This document shows positions 62,216-64,000 of a stretch of 64,000 nt of DNA, one piece after another. Source of the stretch: Casuarius casuarius. Taxonomy: Eukaryota > Chordata > Aves > Casuariiformes > Casuariidae. Under the pieces are notes generated by a model. That model had not been told where the DNA came from. It saw only the letters and a list, made by a program, of their open reading frames with translations, and made no database searches. Where the stretch lies: positions 4,505,114 to 4,569,113 of the forward strand of contig PTFA01000035.1 in the NCBI GenBank assembly GCA_003342895.1. The letters are read 5' to 3'. The first letter of the stretch is position 1, and every line of letters starts with the position of its first letter. The translations under genes were made by a program, and so were the position numbers.

Positions 62216-64000
62216 AGCCAACCGTTGTGGCTGGGCTCTGATAACCATGGGCACCCTGAACTGCTGGGAGAAATAGCTCCATCTAACACAGTTAGCAGTT
62301 GCTTCTCAGTCATTCAACAATTGGAAGCTAGGATTATTGCTTCAATCTTGGTTTTTTGTTTCCTGTCTTTTTTCCTGGCTCCAACCTATTCTCTTGATGT
62401 TCAGTTTCTGATTTGACTCCTATTCCTGAACTGATGCCCTAGTATGTATGAAGGTTCCAGCTCTTGGATGTTCTTGTTCTGGTGTCTTACATTTGAGGCA
62501 AGCAAATACAGTATTAATACAATATTAAAAAAACGTGAATTTAGACTAAAATGTCAGCCTTATGGTAAACGTAAAACTGTTTAATCTTGCTTCTATAACA
62601 AGTAGTTTTCCAGCTAAATATGTATTACTCTCACTTTAAGTGTATTTGTCTTAAAACACTCAAGAGTTTAAATTTAAAGAAGTATACATTGCATAGAAAG
62701 ATAATATGATTTTTTTTAAAGTGATGAATAAAGGCGCTAAAGGTGCTAGAGAATTGAGAGGACAGGTTTTCCTTGGTTTCAGTATCATCAGCTCTCGGTG
62801 ATTTCCCTACTTCTAAGCATTTAATAAGATGTGCTTAAAAGAATGTAGCTTTTTAACTATAAGTATCAATAAGAAAGGTGTTGGATACCCTGTCAGTCAG
62901 CAGATAGCTTGAAATCCTGTATTATTTGATTCCCTACAACATAGGTTTTAACTTTTCTCCTCTTTTTTTATTACATCTCTGTTTTCTGTATGCAGATCAG
63001 CATAACAGATGGCAAAATTAACTAGCGACAGTATTGTAGAGGTGATAGATTCTTAGGTATTTATGGATGGAGGCACTGTTTACTGTATAAGGGCACAGCT
63101 CTCAGAGGACTAGGTCTGTCATGAAACACCCATGCTAGCTATTTGCAGAGCTCGGAAATAGTACAGAGAGCACATGGAATAACAATGAGATTCTTAAGTA
63201 AAATCTAAATCCTTTAAACATTTTCTGTAGGCTGCTTCTGTAGTTCCATTAAAAATTTGATTTTGTGTTGACTGGAATGAGCTTTGGATCATGCTAGTAT
63301 ACAAACTAGCTAAGGATGCTGGGAATGGAAGGAAACAAATGCTACTTATTGACCATTCATACACTGGTGTCTTTCTCAGTTGCTTCCAAGCTCAGATGTG
63401 TTATGTTTTGGGCTGGTTAGAATTCCAATGGCCAGGCTCTCTGAAAGCAAAAGAGACTGGCAGCTGGGCTAATGGGCTAAGCTTGTAAATAAGAATCCAC
63501 TCCTTAAGTTAGCCTAAATAATTGCTGTTTTCCTTCCATGTCATTCTTGACTGCCGTTTGGATCCACTGAAAATTTTAGAAAGCTATCCTCTCAAGGTTT
63601 GTTACTGACATAAGTGTAACTGAGAATCCTATTCCTGACTCCTGACAATCTGCTTTTGCAAAACTATTTAAGTTTCAAAGAGAATTGTGCTTCAGGATAA
63701 AACAACAACAACAAAGTAAAGCAAGAAACCTTACTTCACAAAAGATAAACCAAGGAAAGAGAAATTTTCAAGACTGTCAGTCAATCTGCTCCTAAATCTC
63801 TTTATTACTGTGATTTGGGCTCCTAAACCCAAACTTTGGAAAATCGCCACCTTCTGAGAAGTCTTTCCTATCGATCATTTGATGCATTAGCAACTGCTGA
63901 AAGAAATCACAAGGAAAATCCTCTTCTGCCAAGTGAATGTCTATCTATTGAGGCAGATATTGGACTGCTTCCTGACTCCTAGTCAGGAGACTGTCTGAAA
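62216..64000. other. Unique non-coding DNA
   Basis: No gene or mobile element is recognised. A short (AAC)n run lies at 63701-63714. The CR1 similarity might continue weakly for a few tens of bases past 62215. Open frames here are under 70 codons and look like chance. Confidence 0.65.

Noticed and set aside
1..64000. CRISPR arrays, prokaryotic operons or phage genes
   Set aside because: There are no regularly spaced repeats, no ribosome-binding-site-led gene runs, and the repeat content is that of a vertebrate nuclear genome.

Overview
This window looks like avian nuclear DNA that is either intergenic or part of a very long intron. It is AT-rich and CpG-poor, with no CpG island visible by eye. 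No complete gene, tRNA, rRNA, CRISPR array or bacterial-style operon can be recognised. The best organism clue is a CR1 LINE 3' end at 61914-62215 and a short CR1 stub at 8045-8133. Both carry the CR1 terminal motif (ATTCTATGA on the element strand), typical of bird genomes. Overall repeat density is low, which also fits a bird. One base is ambiguous (N at 59989), which suggests draft sequence.

Layout. 1-8044 is unique non-coding DNA with several small structured sites: a 13-bp perfect hairpin, a G-run tract and short tandem repeats. 8045-8560 holds two abutting LINE fragments in opposite orientation. 8561-34235 is mostly unique DNA with a G-quadruplex tract, poly-T runs, small duplications, two weak old-repeat relics and a possible minus-strand microexon. 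34236-34580 is a well-preserved old CR1-type LINE 3' end on the plus strand. 34581-52871 is mostly unique, with one weak relic, simple repeats and a 27-base poly-T. 52872-52952 is a relic of an old amniote dispersed repeat. 52953-61913 contains the most gene-like signal of the window (two candidate exons at 55257-55380 and 56246-56437) and a 36-bp alternating purine-pyrimidine tract. 61914-62215 is the minus-strand CR1, followed by unique sequence to the end.

Function. Nothing shows genes working together. Nearly all open frames of 60-126 codons are what this base composition would give by chance, and many begin with GTG or TTG rather than ATG. The leads I consider worth checking are the frame-compatible exon pair near 55.3-56.4 kb, a 157-codon minus-strand ORF at 6039-6512, a 15-nt microexon architecture at 27525-27539, and some DNA-structure motifs. 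None can be confirmed without alignment, conservation or RNA data.
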